Below, piece by piece: positions 1 to 8,937 of a stretch of 64,000 bases of DNA (its first letter is position 1; each line of letters opens with the position of its first letter). The DNA is from Colletotrichum lupini (taxonomy: Eukaryota > Ascomycota > Sordariomycetes > Glomerellales > Glomerellaceae), in NCBI RefSeq assembly GCF_023278565.1, contig NC_064676.1, positions 6,200,001 to 6,264,000 of the forward strand, given 5' to 3'. The notes below the pieces were generated by a model that saw nothing but the letters and a program-made list of their open reading frames with translations, was not told where the DNA came from and ran no database searches. The position numbers and the translations under genes were made by a program.

Positions 1-824
1 CGTAAGCTGAACCTGAAGTGGCGGAAACCCTTGAGCTGTCGCCGGTCAAGCAAGTATGCCTCCTTTTCAGGATCAGTGTCCACGCCAACGTCGTCGAGAA
101 TGTCCTTGTGAGCACCGTGTATAACAGGGACTTCTGCCTCGCGACCGGCAAGGACTTGCGACCAGGCCTGCACCAAGGCTTGCATACCCGCGGCGCCAAA
201 CATGACGTGTGAAAAAAGGAGACCGACAAGGGTTGCATCGTTGAAGGAGACGACATGGAGAGCAATCTGAGGCTCATCGGAGCACATGAGGTCTTCGAGC
301 GTCTTGGGAGCGTCTTGACGAGCGCCAAGGTTATAGAAGTTGATGACACCAGGCTGGATTGACGGGGTGGAGGTGGTAGTGGGGAGGTGCTTGGCAATGT
401 TGTGCTCCTTGATGCTGAAGTCGTGCACATCGTGGGAAAATCGAATGGCAGGGCGAGCAGGTGTGAACTGCTTCGGGACATGAAGCTCAAGTTGGTTGTC
501 GGGCTTGATGATTGCTCGGGTTAGCAAGACCCCTTTCCAGAGCGTTGTTCAAGTGCCGAATTCTACACACAAGGGGACACTTACTCTCATCCTCATGCGA
601 CCACCAAGCTTTCTCCAGTCGCCAATCTCGATCAAACGAGAAAGAGAAAGATTGAGCTTCTCTGCGTCGAGGACATCGTCGAAGCGAAGCGTCCAGTTCA
701 GAAGCATCTCACGAAAAGGCTTCGTATCGTCAAAGAAGTGAACCGGGTAGACGTCGTCCGTAGCTACCGTTGGCAGCTGGGTACGCTTGGGCTTACGGCC
801 GACGAAAGAACGCATGTAATCCAT
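1..824 (-). CDS. Acyltransferase, transferase family PF02458 (3' end outside window)
   Basis: Partial gene on the minus strand; it starts at the ATG at 824 and runs off the left edge, so the C-terminal half (with any DFGWG motif) is not visible. Exon 1 encodes a short N-terminus followed by FDDTKPFREMLLNWTLRFDD and GDWRKLGGRMRM; exon 2 (from about 514) encodes LELHVPKQFTPARPAIRFSH and later LLFSHVMFGAAGMQALVQAW. This layout matches fungal BAHD/trichothecene-3-O-acetyltransferase-like proteins, which move an acyl group from acyl-CoA to a hydroxyl or amine. The donor at 584 (GTAAGT) is the stronger one, but only a GT at 580 keeps the family reading frame into 514, so that junction is uncertain. 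The HxxxD motif reads HVMFG, with Asp replaced by Gly. The substrate cannot be inferred. Confidence 0.8.
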
Positions 825-1701
825 GATGATTAGAGAAGGAAGAAGATGAGCGGTGTCGTTGTTGGCTGCCGAGAGCTCTGACAAGACTTCCAGCCGCAGA
901 CCAAGACAAGACCAGGCAAAGGCGAATCAATCCAAACGTTGAACAGAAATCCAGATGACTGGCGTCACAGGCCTGCGAGCCAAGTTGTAGGACACCGGCT
1001 TATATGGCATAAGAGATGCCATCCGTCTTGGCCGGAATTTTTAAGCCCAAGTCCATGGCAGCAGCTTCCAAGGCGTCTCTGCATGTGTACGGAGGTTTCC
1101 CGTAGGTTTGAAGCAGGGTCTGAGCAGACCGTTGGTCAAATGGTTCATTGCGTTGTGCAGATGCTGCAGCACCGAGAAACAGGCTTTGTCGAGAGAGTGT
1201 GTGCGTTTCGTACAGAAGCCGAGCGAGATCGTGCCCCCTTGAAGTATAACACTTGCAGCCGTTCCACCTTCAAGGCTGGGCTATGTCAACTATTACCCCA
1301 TCCGTTCTCTGCTTGGCGGGGGAGACCAAAGCTAGCGAAACTGTTGGCCCTAGCCTCTAAGCTTGTTATGATCTTGCATTTTGATGGGGATCCCTGTCTG
1401 TGGTTTGCATCGCGTGTTACGAAATAGGTTGACAAAGTGAACCAACCCCGGAAAGTAAGGTGAATAGAGAGACTCTGTTATCGCGGCCGAGGATGGATGC
1501 CCACAGTGGAGCATAGTAGCACGGAGCCGGCCGGAGTTGGCTATCGATGCATCCCGCATAGTTCCCCGCAGTTGGAACTAAAGGCAGATGGATTGCTTAC
1601 CACTCCAATAAAAGGTAAATGGCACGCCGCGGGCGACCTTTCGTTGCGAGGTGGCTTTTTGAACCGACGAAACTCTGAGTGACAGCCACACAAGAGACAA
1701 G
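825..1701. other. Intergenic region, divergent promoters
   Basis: Sits between the minus-strand acyltransferase and the plus-strand aldehyde dehydrogenase, so it should hold both promoters. The open frames here have no recognisable domain or convincing splice structure. I see no RNA gene or repeat. Confidence 0.5.
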
Positions 1702-3510
1702 ATGACAGGACAGCCATACAACCTCTGGGTGGGAGGCCAGGAGAAGCCTGGTCATGCAGAGCAGTTCGTGACCTTTTCTTCCCTTTCTTCACCTTTCGAA
1801 GCTTCCCAGTACCCCGCGCGAGGGGCTGCAGGGCGCTTATCTGTGCTCGAGCTCATGCTCATGCTCATGCTCATGCTTATGCTCATACTCACACTTGTGC
1901 TGATGCTCGACTCTCACACGCCAACAGGATCCCGGTCGAAGACCCCGCGACAGGTGAGATCTTTGCCAAGTAAGTTCTCAGCCCTCAGCCTCAACTTCGA
2001 TGCCCCGTCCGCAATTATTTCCCACACGGGTGAGACTGACTGGCGTCCGAATGCGTGCAGCTGTCACGCAGCGTCCCTGGAAGACGTTGAAGAAACGATT
2101 CGTCTGGCGCACGAAACCTTCAAGGCCGGAACGTGGTCTAGAGCGCCCCGTCATGTTCGCGCCGATGTTCTCGACAAGACGGCTGAGCTGCTCACCGCAG
2201 AGTTGCCCTCGCTGATTCCTCTCGAGGTGCGCCAAACCGGACGCGCGATACGCGAAATGCGTGCCCAAGTGCCCACGTTGGTCAAGTGGTTTAAATACTA
2301 TGCCGCCCTGCTGCGCACTGAAGAGCGTGCGGTACTGCCAACTGTGGGCAAGCTGCACAACTGGATTGACCGTGTGCCGCTGGGTGTTGTGGTGCAGATC
2401 ACGCCTTTCAACCACCCGCTCCTGGTTGCTGTCAAGAAGATAGCGCCCGCCCTTGCAGCGGGAAATAGCGTTGTGGTGAAGCCGAGTGAACTGACACCGC
2501 TCACGACGCTGCTGTTGGGCAAGATCTTACAGAAAGCTGGTGTGCCCGACGGAGTGTTCCACGTGCTTCCTGGATACGGCGCAACAACTGGCAAGGCCCT
2601 CGTCGAACATCGGCTTGTTCGCAAAGTCGACGTCACTGGCGGCACTGTGGCTGGGAGAGCCATTGGCTCGATTGTCGGCGGCAATCTGGCGCGGTACACG
2701 GCGGAACTGGGAGGTAAAGCGCCGCTGATCGTCTTCGAACAGGCCGATGTGGATGTTGCAGTCAATGGCATCGCATTCGGGTCCTTCATTGCTAGCGGAC
2801 AAACATGCGTCGCCAGTACCAGAATTCTCGTCCAGGAAGGGATCATGCAGTCAGTGTTGGAGAAGCTGAAAGCCAAGGCCGAATCCATTGTCCGGCGGAT
2901 GGGCTCACCGAGCAATCAGGAATCCATGATGGGCCCACTGGTGTCGGCGAAGCAATTGTCAAACGTAGAGGCGCTTGTGAATGAAGCGCTTGCTGCAGAA
3001 GGCGCAGCCTTTACGGGCGGTCGTCGCATGTCTGGAACCAGCAGCCTGGATGGAATCGACTTTGCCAAGGGATACTACTTTGAACCGACAGTGCTGGTGT
3101 CTCGTGCCGAAGGCGACATCCTCAAGTCGCGCATCTGGCGGGAGGAAGCGTTTGGGCCGGTGGTTGTAGTGGCGCCGTTCAAGACGGAATCAGAGGCCAT
3201 CGCACTCGCCAACGACAGTGAATTCGGGTTAGGAGCGGGCATCTGGACGCGGGACGTGGCGCAAGCGTTTCGAGTGTCTGAAGAAATCGACGCAGGCATC
3301 GTGTGGGTGAATACGCACCATCGAAACGATCCCAGCAGTCCGTGGGGTGGCGCAACGAGCGCGAGCGGTGTTGGCAGCGAGAACGGTATCGATGCATACC
3401 AGGCCTACACGACGACCAAGAGCACAATCATTAGCTATGCAAGCCCAGAGGAGGCGCTGGAGGCAGACGACTGGTTCCGTGAGGGCGCTGGTGACGTGCG
3501 ATACGGATAG
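1702..3510 (+). CDS. NAD(P)-dependent aldehyde dehydrogenase
   Basis: Aldehyde dehydrogenase family protein that oxidises an aldehyde to the acid with NAD(P). The main exon starts near 2061, after an intron from about 1970 (GTAAGT) to 2060, and runs to the stop at 3510. Visible motifs are ITPFNHPLL, the cofactor-binding VVVKPSELTPLTT, the general-base ELGGKAP and the nucleophile Cys in SGQTCVASTRI, so the catalytic residues are intact. The preceding short exon (about 1928-1969) encodes IPVEDPATGEIFA, a normal N-terminal ALDH segment. A likely first exon from 1702 (NLWVGGQ) is separated from it by an intron holding a TGCTCA-like repeat, but no GT donor there restores the correct phase. The first junction, and so the true start, is unresolved. 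The specific aldehyde is unknown. Confidence 0.88.
   Translation: MTGQPYNLWVGGQEKPGHAEQFVTFSSLSSPFEASQYPARGAAGRLSVLELMLMLMLMLMLILTLVLMLDSHTPTGSRSKTPRQVRSLPSKFSALSLNFDAPSAIISHTGETDWRPNACSCHAASLEDVEETIRLAHETFKAGTWSRAPRHVRADVLDKTAELLTAELPSLIPLEVRQTGRAIREMRAQVPTLVKWFKYYAALLRTEERAVLPTVGKLHNWIDRVPLGVVVQITPFNHPLLVAVKKIAPALAAGNSVVVKPSELTPLTTLLLGKILQKAGVPDGVFHVLPGYGATTGKALVEHRLVRKVDVTGGTVAGRAIGSIVGGNLARYTAELGGKAPLIVFEQADVDVAVNGIAFGSFIASGQTCVASTRILVQEGIMQSVLEKLKAKAESIVRRMGSPSNQESMMGPLVSAKQLSNVEALVNEALAAEGAAFTGGRRMSGTSSLDGIDFAKGYYFEPTVLVSRAEGDILKSRIWREEAFGPVVVVAPFKTESEAIALANDSEFGLGAGIWTRDVAQAFRVSEEIDAGIVWVNTHHRNDPSSPWGGATSASGVGSENGIDAYQAYTTTKSTIISYASPEEALEADDWFREGAGDVRYG
1852..1886 (+). repeat. TGCTCA-type hexanucleotide microsatellite
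   Basis: Several near-perfect copies of the hexamer CATGCT, decaying into CATACTCACACTTG. It lies inside the predicted first intron of the aldehyde dehydrogenase gene. If translated it would give an implausible LMLMLMLM run, which supports its being intronic. Confidence 0.7.
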
Positions 3511-3896
3511 ACGGACCCTCGATAAGTAGATCCTCAATAGACGAAGTGTCGCCCATGGTTCAATTGACCAATGCCAGCTATTGAGTTGCGAATAAGAGTG
3601 GGAGAGAGAGAGAGAACGAGAGAGAGAATGATGTTCCTCTCATGTTCGGGGATGAAGTGCTCGTTTCACAAGTCGAGAACCCGTCAGTGCGTGGTCGCTT
3701 GTCATGATCCCGCGGCATGCAGGCCGAAAATCCGTCATTTGCGTCTCGGACCGCAGGTGCAAGCGAATTGTTGGAACGAGTCAACGAAGCAGGTCTCGCT
3801 CGGATGGAATCCAACGTGGAGGATTGGAAACATATGATGTAAAAAGAGGAATCTGTTGTCGGTTGAGATATTTCTGAGAACTGGCAAAAGAGATGA
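3511..3896. other. Intergenic region with a short GA repeat
   Basis: Between the aldehyde dehydrogenase stop and the tRNA. It contains a GAGAGAGA-type purine repeat at about 3602-3628 and no credible gene. Confidence 0.5.
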
Positions 3897-3979
3897 GGTC
3901 CATCCAGGATTCGAACCTGGGCCTACGGAAGGTTCTGAGAATCAGAATCCGACGTCCTAACCAACTAGACTAATAGACC
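3897..3979 (-). tRNA. tRNA-Gln (anticodon CTG) with 11-nt intron
   Basis: Read on the minus strand this folds as a tRNA. The 7-bp acceptor stem pairs GGTCTAT with ATGGACC, the D arm is GTCT...GGAC, and the T arm is CCAGG-TTCGAAT-CCTGG. Position 26 is G, the anticodon stem begins TCGGA, and the loop reads TT-CTG-A, placing CTG (Gln, codon CAG) after the invariant U33. The 83-nt length requires an intron after position 37, the canonical site; TTCTCAGAACC (11 nt) fits and leaves the closing half TTCCGT, with one mismatch at the base of the stem. An unspliced reading would give a TTC (Glu) loop without U33, so Gln is preferred. Box A and box B are internal. Confidence 0.85.
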
Positions 3980-4633
3980 TGTTGTTGCACATTACGCGAT
4001 GCCATCTCGTATATAAAGGCTGCGCTTCTGTGTCCAGCCAGCACTGTCTGGCGGCGGCTGGCGCTTTGCGAGCCTTGCATCGATGTTGTTGTGTCGCTTC
4101 TCCGAGAAGCCATCCATTGTGCGGCTCAAAGTTGCGGAAGGGACGGATGAGCCCCGAAATAAGGTGATCTTGATTGGGTGTCTTGGATTGGACCGAGTTT
4201 GACGCAAGGTGTCCAAAGTCTCGTCACAAAAGTCTGATGGTTGATGGGATCTTCCATGCCGTTACCCGTGCCGCTACCCACGGCCAGAAGCACCGCATCC
4301 AAACGGGGCGGTCGTAGAGAGTGATTGGCTCTTCTTCTTGATCTCGACATTGGCAAGCTTCGTCAACGGCCGTCCAAGTGTTGGTTCTGTGGCTGTTTCT
4401 GTCTCGTCGTAAGTAGTCATATCGTTCTGGAATGTCTGATGCTTGTTCGGCTGGTCCTGTAGATGGGAGAAGAGGAGAAGAAAGCTGCGTCCCAGTCCTT
4501 GCCTTCCAATAGTCTCCTCGTCCTTCCGCTTCTCCCTGGTTTAGCTTAGGTAAGGCAGTTGCTCTACACTTATCCGGTGCCTTCCTACCCGACCTCACTT
4601 AGATGCTCCGTACTTGCCTCGATAGGTAATTAG
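3980..4633. other. Intergenic region upstream of gluconokinase
   Basis: No recognisable gene. It should contain the gluconokinase promoter and possibly a missing 5' exon. A TAG at 4631-4633, directly before the open gluconokinase frame, could be a splice acceptor. Confidence 0.4.
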
Positions 4634-5336
4634 ATTTCGCATGACATCATCCGAACGCCATCCACTCCATTGTCTTTTGCACCACCACTGTCGCGGCCGA
4701 AACAGCACATCGTCTTTCTGACGGGACCTACGGGCACTGGCAAGACGACGATAGCAAAGTATCTGACAGGTTCGCTACGCATGACCTTTATCGAAGGCGA
4801 CGACGTCTGTGCCCCTCCTCCCTCCATCCTCCCTCAGATGAACCGCCAACTCTATGTCTGCCAACAAGCGCACTGACACTGACACATATTTCCGGCCTGC
4901 TCGACAGTACCACCCAAAGGAGAACGTAGAAAAGATGCACAGAGGCGAAGCTCTCACCGACGACGACCGCTGGGGCTGGCTCGACGCCCTCCGTGACGAG
5001 GCCCTTAAGGAACTGGAGCGGGACCACCAGGGTGTCATCGTCACCTGTTCCGCTCTCAAGCGCGCCTATCGTGACGTCCTACGCGGTGCGTCGCACCCGG
5101 AGAAGGACATGTTTGTCCATTTTGTCACACTGCACGCGCCCGAAGAGGTGCTCTTCGAGCGTGTCAAGAATAGGCATGGCCACTTTGCTGGATCCAACCT
5201 GGTGCACAGCCAATTCCAGAGCTTGGACCCGCCGCAGGCGGACGAGCCGGACGTCGTTGGCGTCGATGTGCAGCCGCCTGTGGACGAGGTGAAGAGGGAT
5301 GCGCTGGAGAAGTTGAAGGGTCTGCTGAGTAGGTGA
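4634..5336 (+). CDS. Gluconokinase (GntK/IDNK family)
   Basis: Phosphorylates D-gluconate with ATP to 6-phosphogluconate, feeding the pentose phosphate pathway; a small cytosolic P-loop kinase. The first visible exon (to 4804) carries Walker A GPTGTGKTT and ends in FIEGDD; an intron at 4805-4907 is removed in phase 0, restoring GDDYHPKENVEKM. Exon 4908-5336 has the family signatures RGEALTDDDRWGWL, VTCSALKRAYRDVLRG and the substrate/lid segment HFAGSNLVHSQFQSLDPP. Length from residue GPT onward matches the roughly 180-residue family. No ATG is in frame upstream: the frame opens at 4634 after a stop, TTG at 4670 is the first start-like codon, and the ATG at 4641 is out of frame. An unseen 5' exon spliced to about 4634 is the likeliest explanation. 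Confidence 0.85.
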
Positions 5337-5654
5337 AGATGGTTGTCACTACATAACGAGTACAACGCAGGAAATCGAGCAGTCACTGGGAAGTTCTGAT
5401 TTGTACATATACAGAACTTGAGAAGTTGATCGCCTCAAGAGCTAATTGACCTCATCCATAGAACCAGCCCAAGGACGAATGGCAAGAAGACTTGCGAATA
5501 ACCTGGATCCAACCATTACTCCGTTTCCATACAGCAAATCCTCCTACTGGCCCGACGAACATGCAGCTAATTATCCGAAGCAAAAACGCACCCATCGGTT
5601 GCAAGTTCAATCAAGAAAGGGAGCGTTTTAACCTTGACAAGACCTTCAAGCGGC
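5337..5654. other. Convergent intergenic region
   Basis: Between the 3' ends of gluconokinase (+) and the hypothetical gene (-); presumably both 3' UTRs and terminators. No gene seen. Confidence 0.4.
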
Positions 5655-6512
5655 TTAGATGGGAGTGTTCAAGAGCCCAGTATAAGTCTGCTGGGATTGT
5701 TCTTGAACCTCTTGAACCTCCCGCAGCTCCCAGATCTCTCCAGGCTCATGCTCAAAAACGGGTGGCAAGCGATAGGAATGCGTCTCAGGCCGAACCGCAA
5801 GGTTGTCGATGTTCAAACGAGGCTGGAGCACAGGGCGAGGAGCCGGCGACCCGCCATACTCCGCCTCCCGCGCCGGAACGAGAGGACCGTGATACGCCAG
5901 CCCCGGCCGTGAAGATGGATTCCCGACGTGGTGGTGCTCGTCCTGGACGAGGTTGGGGAATGAGTCGTCGGCACGACGTTTGGGCAATGGTATCAAGGGA
6001 CATCGAGCCTCTTGCTCGCGAAAGTAATTCTGGGCCTGCGAATACCGCAGGTTGACGTCGTGCGCGAACGGGGTGTGCTCGTCGATCCGACGGCGTGCCC
6101 AGGGAGGGCCAAAGTTGTAGTCGACTACGTGGAGGAGATCACGGGCTCGCAACGGAGCTCGCTCTGACGGGTGGAGGGAGTCCCATTTGAGGACGGGTGC
6201 TAGGCCGGGACGGAGGCGGGGGAGGTGGATTCCGTCGCTGGCGAGGGCGCTCTCGTGTCTGTGGTGCGAGGCTGATGTCGCTTCTGGGAAGAACAAGGTC
6301 CTGGGGCCTGTTGCCTCGTTGATATGGACCGGCGGCGGGGATCGGCCTCGAGCTACGAGGACGGTATCTTCTTCCTTAGGTTTGTCTTCCTCATATCGGC
6401 CATCCTCGTGATGGCCTGGTTGCTGGTACTCCCAGCCACTGGAGACGTATGATCGTGGCTGTGGATATATGATCTCGCCCTCGGCGGCGGGACGTGTAAT
6501 GCGGTTCTCCAT
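5655..6512 (-). CDS. Hypothetical disordered protein
   Basis: A single-exon frame of 285 residues starting at ATG 6512 (MENRITRPAAEGE). No family recognised. The composition is rich in Pro, Arg, Glu, Ser and His, with no signal peptide, membrane span or catalytic motif, so it is probably mostly disordered. A central stretch (VVDYNFGPPWARRRIDEHTPFAHDVNL) looks more ordered, and the end is Gln/Glu-rich (REVQEVQEQSQQ). It reads as coding because it is long, open and compositionally coherent, but the antisense frame is also long. Upstream Met codons at 6569 are possible but less likely. Confidence 0.55.
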   Translation of the reverse strand: MENRITRPAAEGEIIYPQPRSYVSSGWEYQQPGHHEDGRYEEDKPKEEDTVLVARGRSPPPVHINEATGPRTLFFPEATSASHHRHESALASDGIHLPRLRPGLAPVLKWDSLHPSERAPLRARDLLHVVDYNFGPPWARRRIDEHTPFAHDVNLRYSQAQNYFREQEARCPLIPLPKRRADDSFPNLVQDEHHHVGNPSSRPGLAYHGPLVPAREAEYGGSPAPRPVLQPRLNIDNLAVRPETHSYRLPPVFEHEPGEIWELREVQEVQEQSQQTYTGLLNTPI

Positions 6513-7634
6513 TGTCTTGGAAAGAATAGGTGATACTTGTGGTATTCGCTTATGAATAAGAAAGATCAAGGCAAGGGAAGGAGATGAGGAAGGAGGAAGA
6601 ATCGATGTGATATCTGACTTGCTATCGACCCAACTAGGTCGTCAATATGTTTAAGTAGCAAATCTTTCCGCTATCGCCAAAGAGAAAAATGAATACAGAG
6701 CAACTGCTTAACCAAGGTCCATAAACGCTTAAATTCTTTTCACGGAAAAAGAGCGGAGACAGGAGGCTGTTCAAACAACCTGAACGGCTCTTCAAAATTT
6801 GGTTCCCTCGAGCAGGATCGTGAACCCACGTCTATCATGCAACATAGTCAGTTTTACAAAGTTTCTCTAGACGAAGCTTAGTCCAGCCCAGCCGTACACA
6901 TGTCCGCCAGCCATGATACCAAAAAGAAAAGTCCTGGATTTGGACGGCATCAAATCACAGCACGTTCATGGATCAAACCTCCCATCCAGGTTGGGTACTT
7001 ACCTACCTAGAACCTACTCCGCGATAGCCTCAGACAACCCACTTTCGGTTCCGGCAAGGTGCTCCAGTCCACAATCTATCTAGGTTTGAAATGGCAAGGT
7101 GTAAGAAGACCCAATCAATTTCCATCTCTGCCGTCCCGTCTTCGAGTGGGGAGGGGGATTAAGAGTCCTAGACATAGAAACGAGTCCAAAGGGGTTCGAA
7201 GCTCGAGACGTGTAGAATTTAAGCTTCACCCATCCATGGCTCAAATTCGATTCCCCAGAATATGTCCACGTGGACCTCCGTTAGTCTACAAGAGGCTTTT
7301 CTTGATGCTGCCCGGGCTTGGGCATAGGTGAAAAAGGTTATGTGAGTGACGGGCAGCTGTGTAACGTTATTCAACATAGAAACATGTAGGTAGCCGACGT
7401 CCGCCAAGGCTTTTTCTCCGTACATCACTACGAAGTACAGAAAACTGAATGGACAAGATTGTAGTCAACGTGGTATTATTAGTAGAGCAATCTATAAGCA
7501 AGCCTGGCTTCCGATGCCAATACGCCCCTGTCCCTTTTCATTATACATAATTACATACATACACGCCCGTCTTCCGAAACATATGCACATATGGAAGAGG
7601 CAGGCAAAGCTGACCGATCGCGATGGCGATCCAA
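6513..7634. other. Intergenic region
   Basis: About 1.1 kb without a convincing gene. It holds the promoter of the hypothetical gene and the 3' flank of the CRH gene. Around 6800-6860 there is a tRNA-like 3' half on the minus strand (GGTTCACGATCC with a following GAGGGAACC), but no matching 5' half, so it is at best a relic. Confidence 0.4.
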
Positions 7635-8937
7635 TTACAGCATCATGGCAGCGAACAAAGCCGCGACACCCGCAACGAAGAAGCTGCTCTGCAAAGTGGA
7701 CGCGGCAGCAGGCGCCGGAGCGCTCGTTCGAGCGGGAGTGCCGCTAGTTGTGGAAGGGAGAGTCGTCTGAGCGTTGACAGATCCGGTGGGGGATCCAGAG
7801 GTGGAGACCAGTCTCGTCAGGGTCGATGACGTGCCATTAGCATGCGTGGTCGTGGTGTTGGCGGCGACAGTCAAGGACGCGACCGGGGCGCTGGTGGTGG
7901 GAGTCTGAATGACGGTGGTAGTGTTCTTAGCACTCTGTGTCGGGGCATCGGACTGCTGGGCCTTGTTCTTGTCGTCCTTGTCGCTGGACTTTTCCGGCTT
8001 GGGGCTGGCGACGTTGCCGACACTGCCAGGGCTGCCGCTCTTCTCGCCGGCGCCGATGATCTGGATACTCTGCCACTTGCCGTCGGAGCCCTTGGAGTAC
8101 TCGTACTGCTTGGCACCAGCCTTGTCACCACCAGCATAGTCCCAAACCTTGAGGGAGCGGTAGTGACCGGCGAAGGGAGCCTGATCCCACTGAGCGAGAC
8201 CACCAGCCCAGTCGATGGTGCCCTGGGCAGTGCCCTTTCCACCGACCCAGGTTCCGAGCTTCAGCTGCATGGGAGTTTGCGGGTAGTTGCCCTCGGCAGG
8301 GGTGGCGGTGCGGTAGACCTTTCCGTCAATGGAGAAGATGATGGACTCCTTGGTCCACTCAATGGTGTAGGTGTGGAAGCTGGTCATTGGGTTGAAGGGG
8401 ACCTCGTAGTAGCGAGCGCGGGTGTAGTCGTTGACACCAAGGGCGTAGAAGTTGGTTTGAACGTGGGTTTGGTCAGCACCAACAAACTCCCAATCGATCT
8501 CGTCCAGGGCGTCAGACTGCAGGACAATGCTAGTGACGATGCCGCGACCGGGGGCGGCCTGCAGTTCAACTTCGACCTTGCCGAAGAAGAGGTAGTTCTT
8601 TGAGGTGAGGGTCGGAGCGTTGCTCTCCTCGAAGATGGTCATCTCGCAGCCCGTGTCGGCGGAGAATGACAGGACTTTGGGGTTGTACTTGATGCCGCCG
8701 TCGACGATGAAGAATGACTCGAGGTCGTTCATGTTCTTGGATGTGCGGAAGTCATAGCTGGCTTCGCCGCCGAAAGCGGTGTTGGCAGGGCATGCTGAAG
8801 ATTGTGTTAGAATCGCCATTCACTTTTGGTGTAAGTGAGGGGAACATACCGTCGCCCTTGACGGGGTTGCAAGCGGAAAAGGTCTGGGCAGAAGCCAGGC
8901 CAGCAGCGGCCAGAGTCAAGGCTGCGTAGCGCATCAT
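7635..8937 (-). CDS. CRH-family cell-wall glycosidase/transglycosylase (GH16), GPI-anchored
   Basis: Predicted chitin-glucan crosslinking enzyme of the Crh1/Utr2 type, acting at the cell surface. Exon 1 is 8937-8850 and exon 2 is 8794-7635, with an intron 8795-8849 (GTATGT...CAG); the product is 415 residues. The N-terminus is a secretory signal (LTLAAAGLASA). The GH16 catalytic motif DEIDWEF is intact, with Glu128 as nucleophile, Asp130, and Glu132 as acid/base. The family segment after the signal (CNPVKGDACPANTAFGG) and the Cys pair are present. The C-terminal third is Ser/Thr-rich and ends in a hydrophobic tail (FFVAGVAALFAAMML) after small residues, as for a GPI-attachment signal. A close relative could act mainly as a hydrolase; the family assignment is firm. 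Confidence 0.93.

Noticed and set aside
939..1427. 162-codon plus-strand frame
   Set aside because: Lies in the divergent promoter region, with no homology signal or splice context.
5492..6055. 187-codon plus-strand frame
   Set aside because: Antisense to the hypothetical gene 5655-6512 and lacks a family; neither strand is certain, but the minus frame is longer and starts with a good ATG.
6795..6865. tRNA-like 3' half on the minus strand
   Set aside because: The T-loop has an extra base, the T-stem is mismatched, and no 5' acceptor half pairs with GAGGGAACC.
7842..8603. 253-codon plus-strand frame
   Set aside because: Antisense to the CRH glycosidase exon 2.
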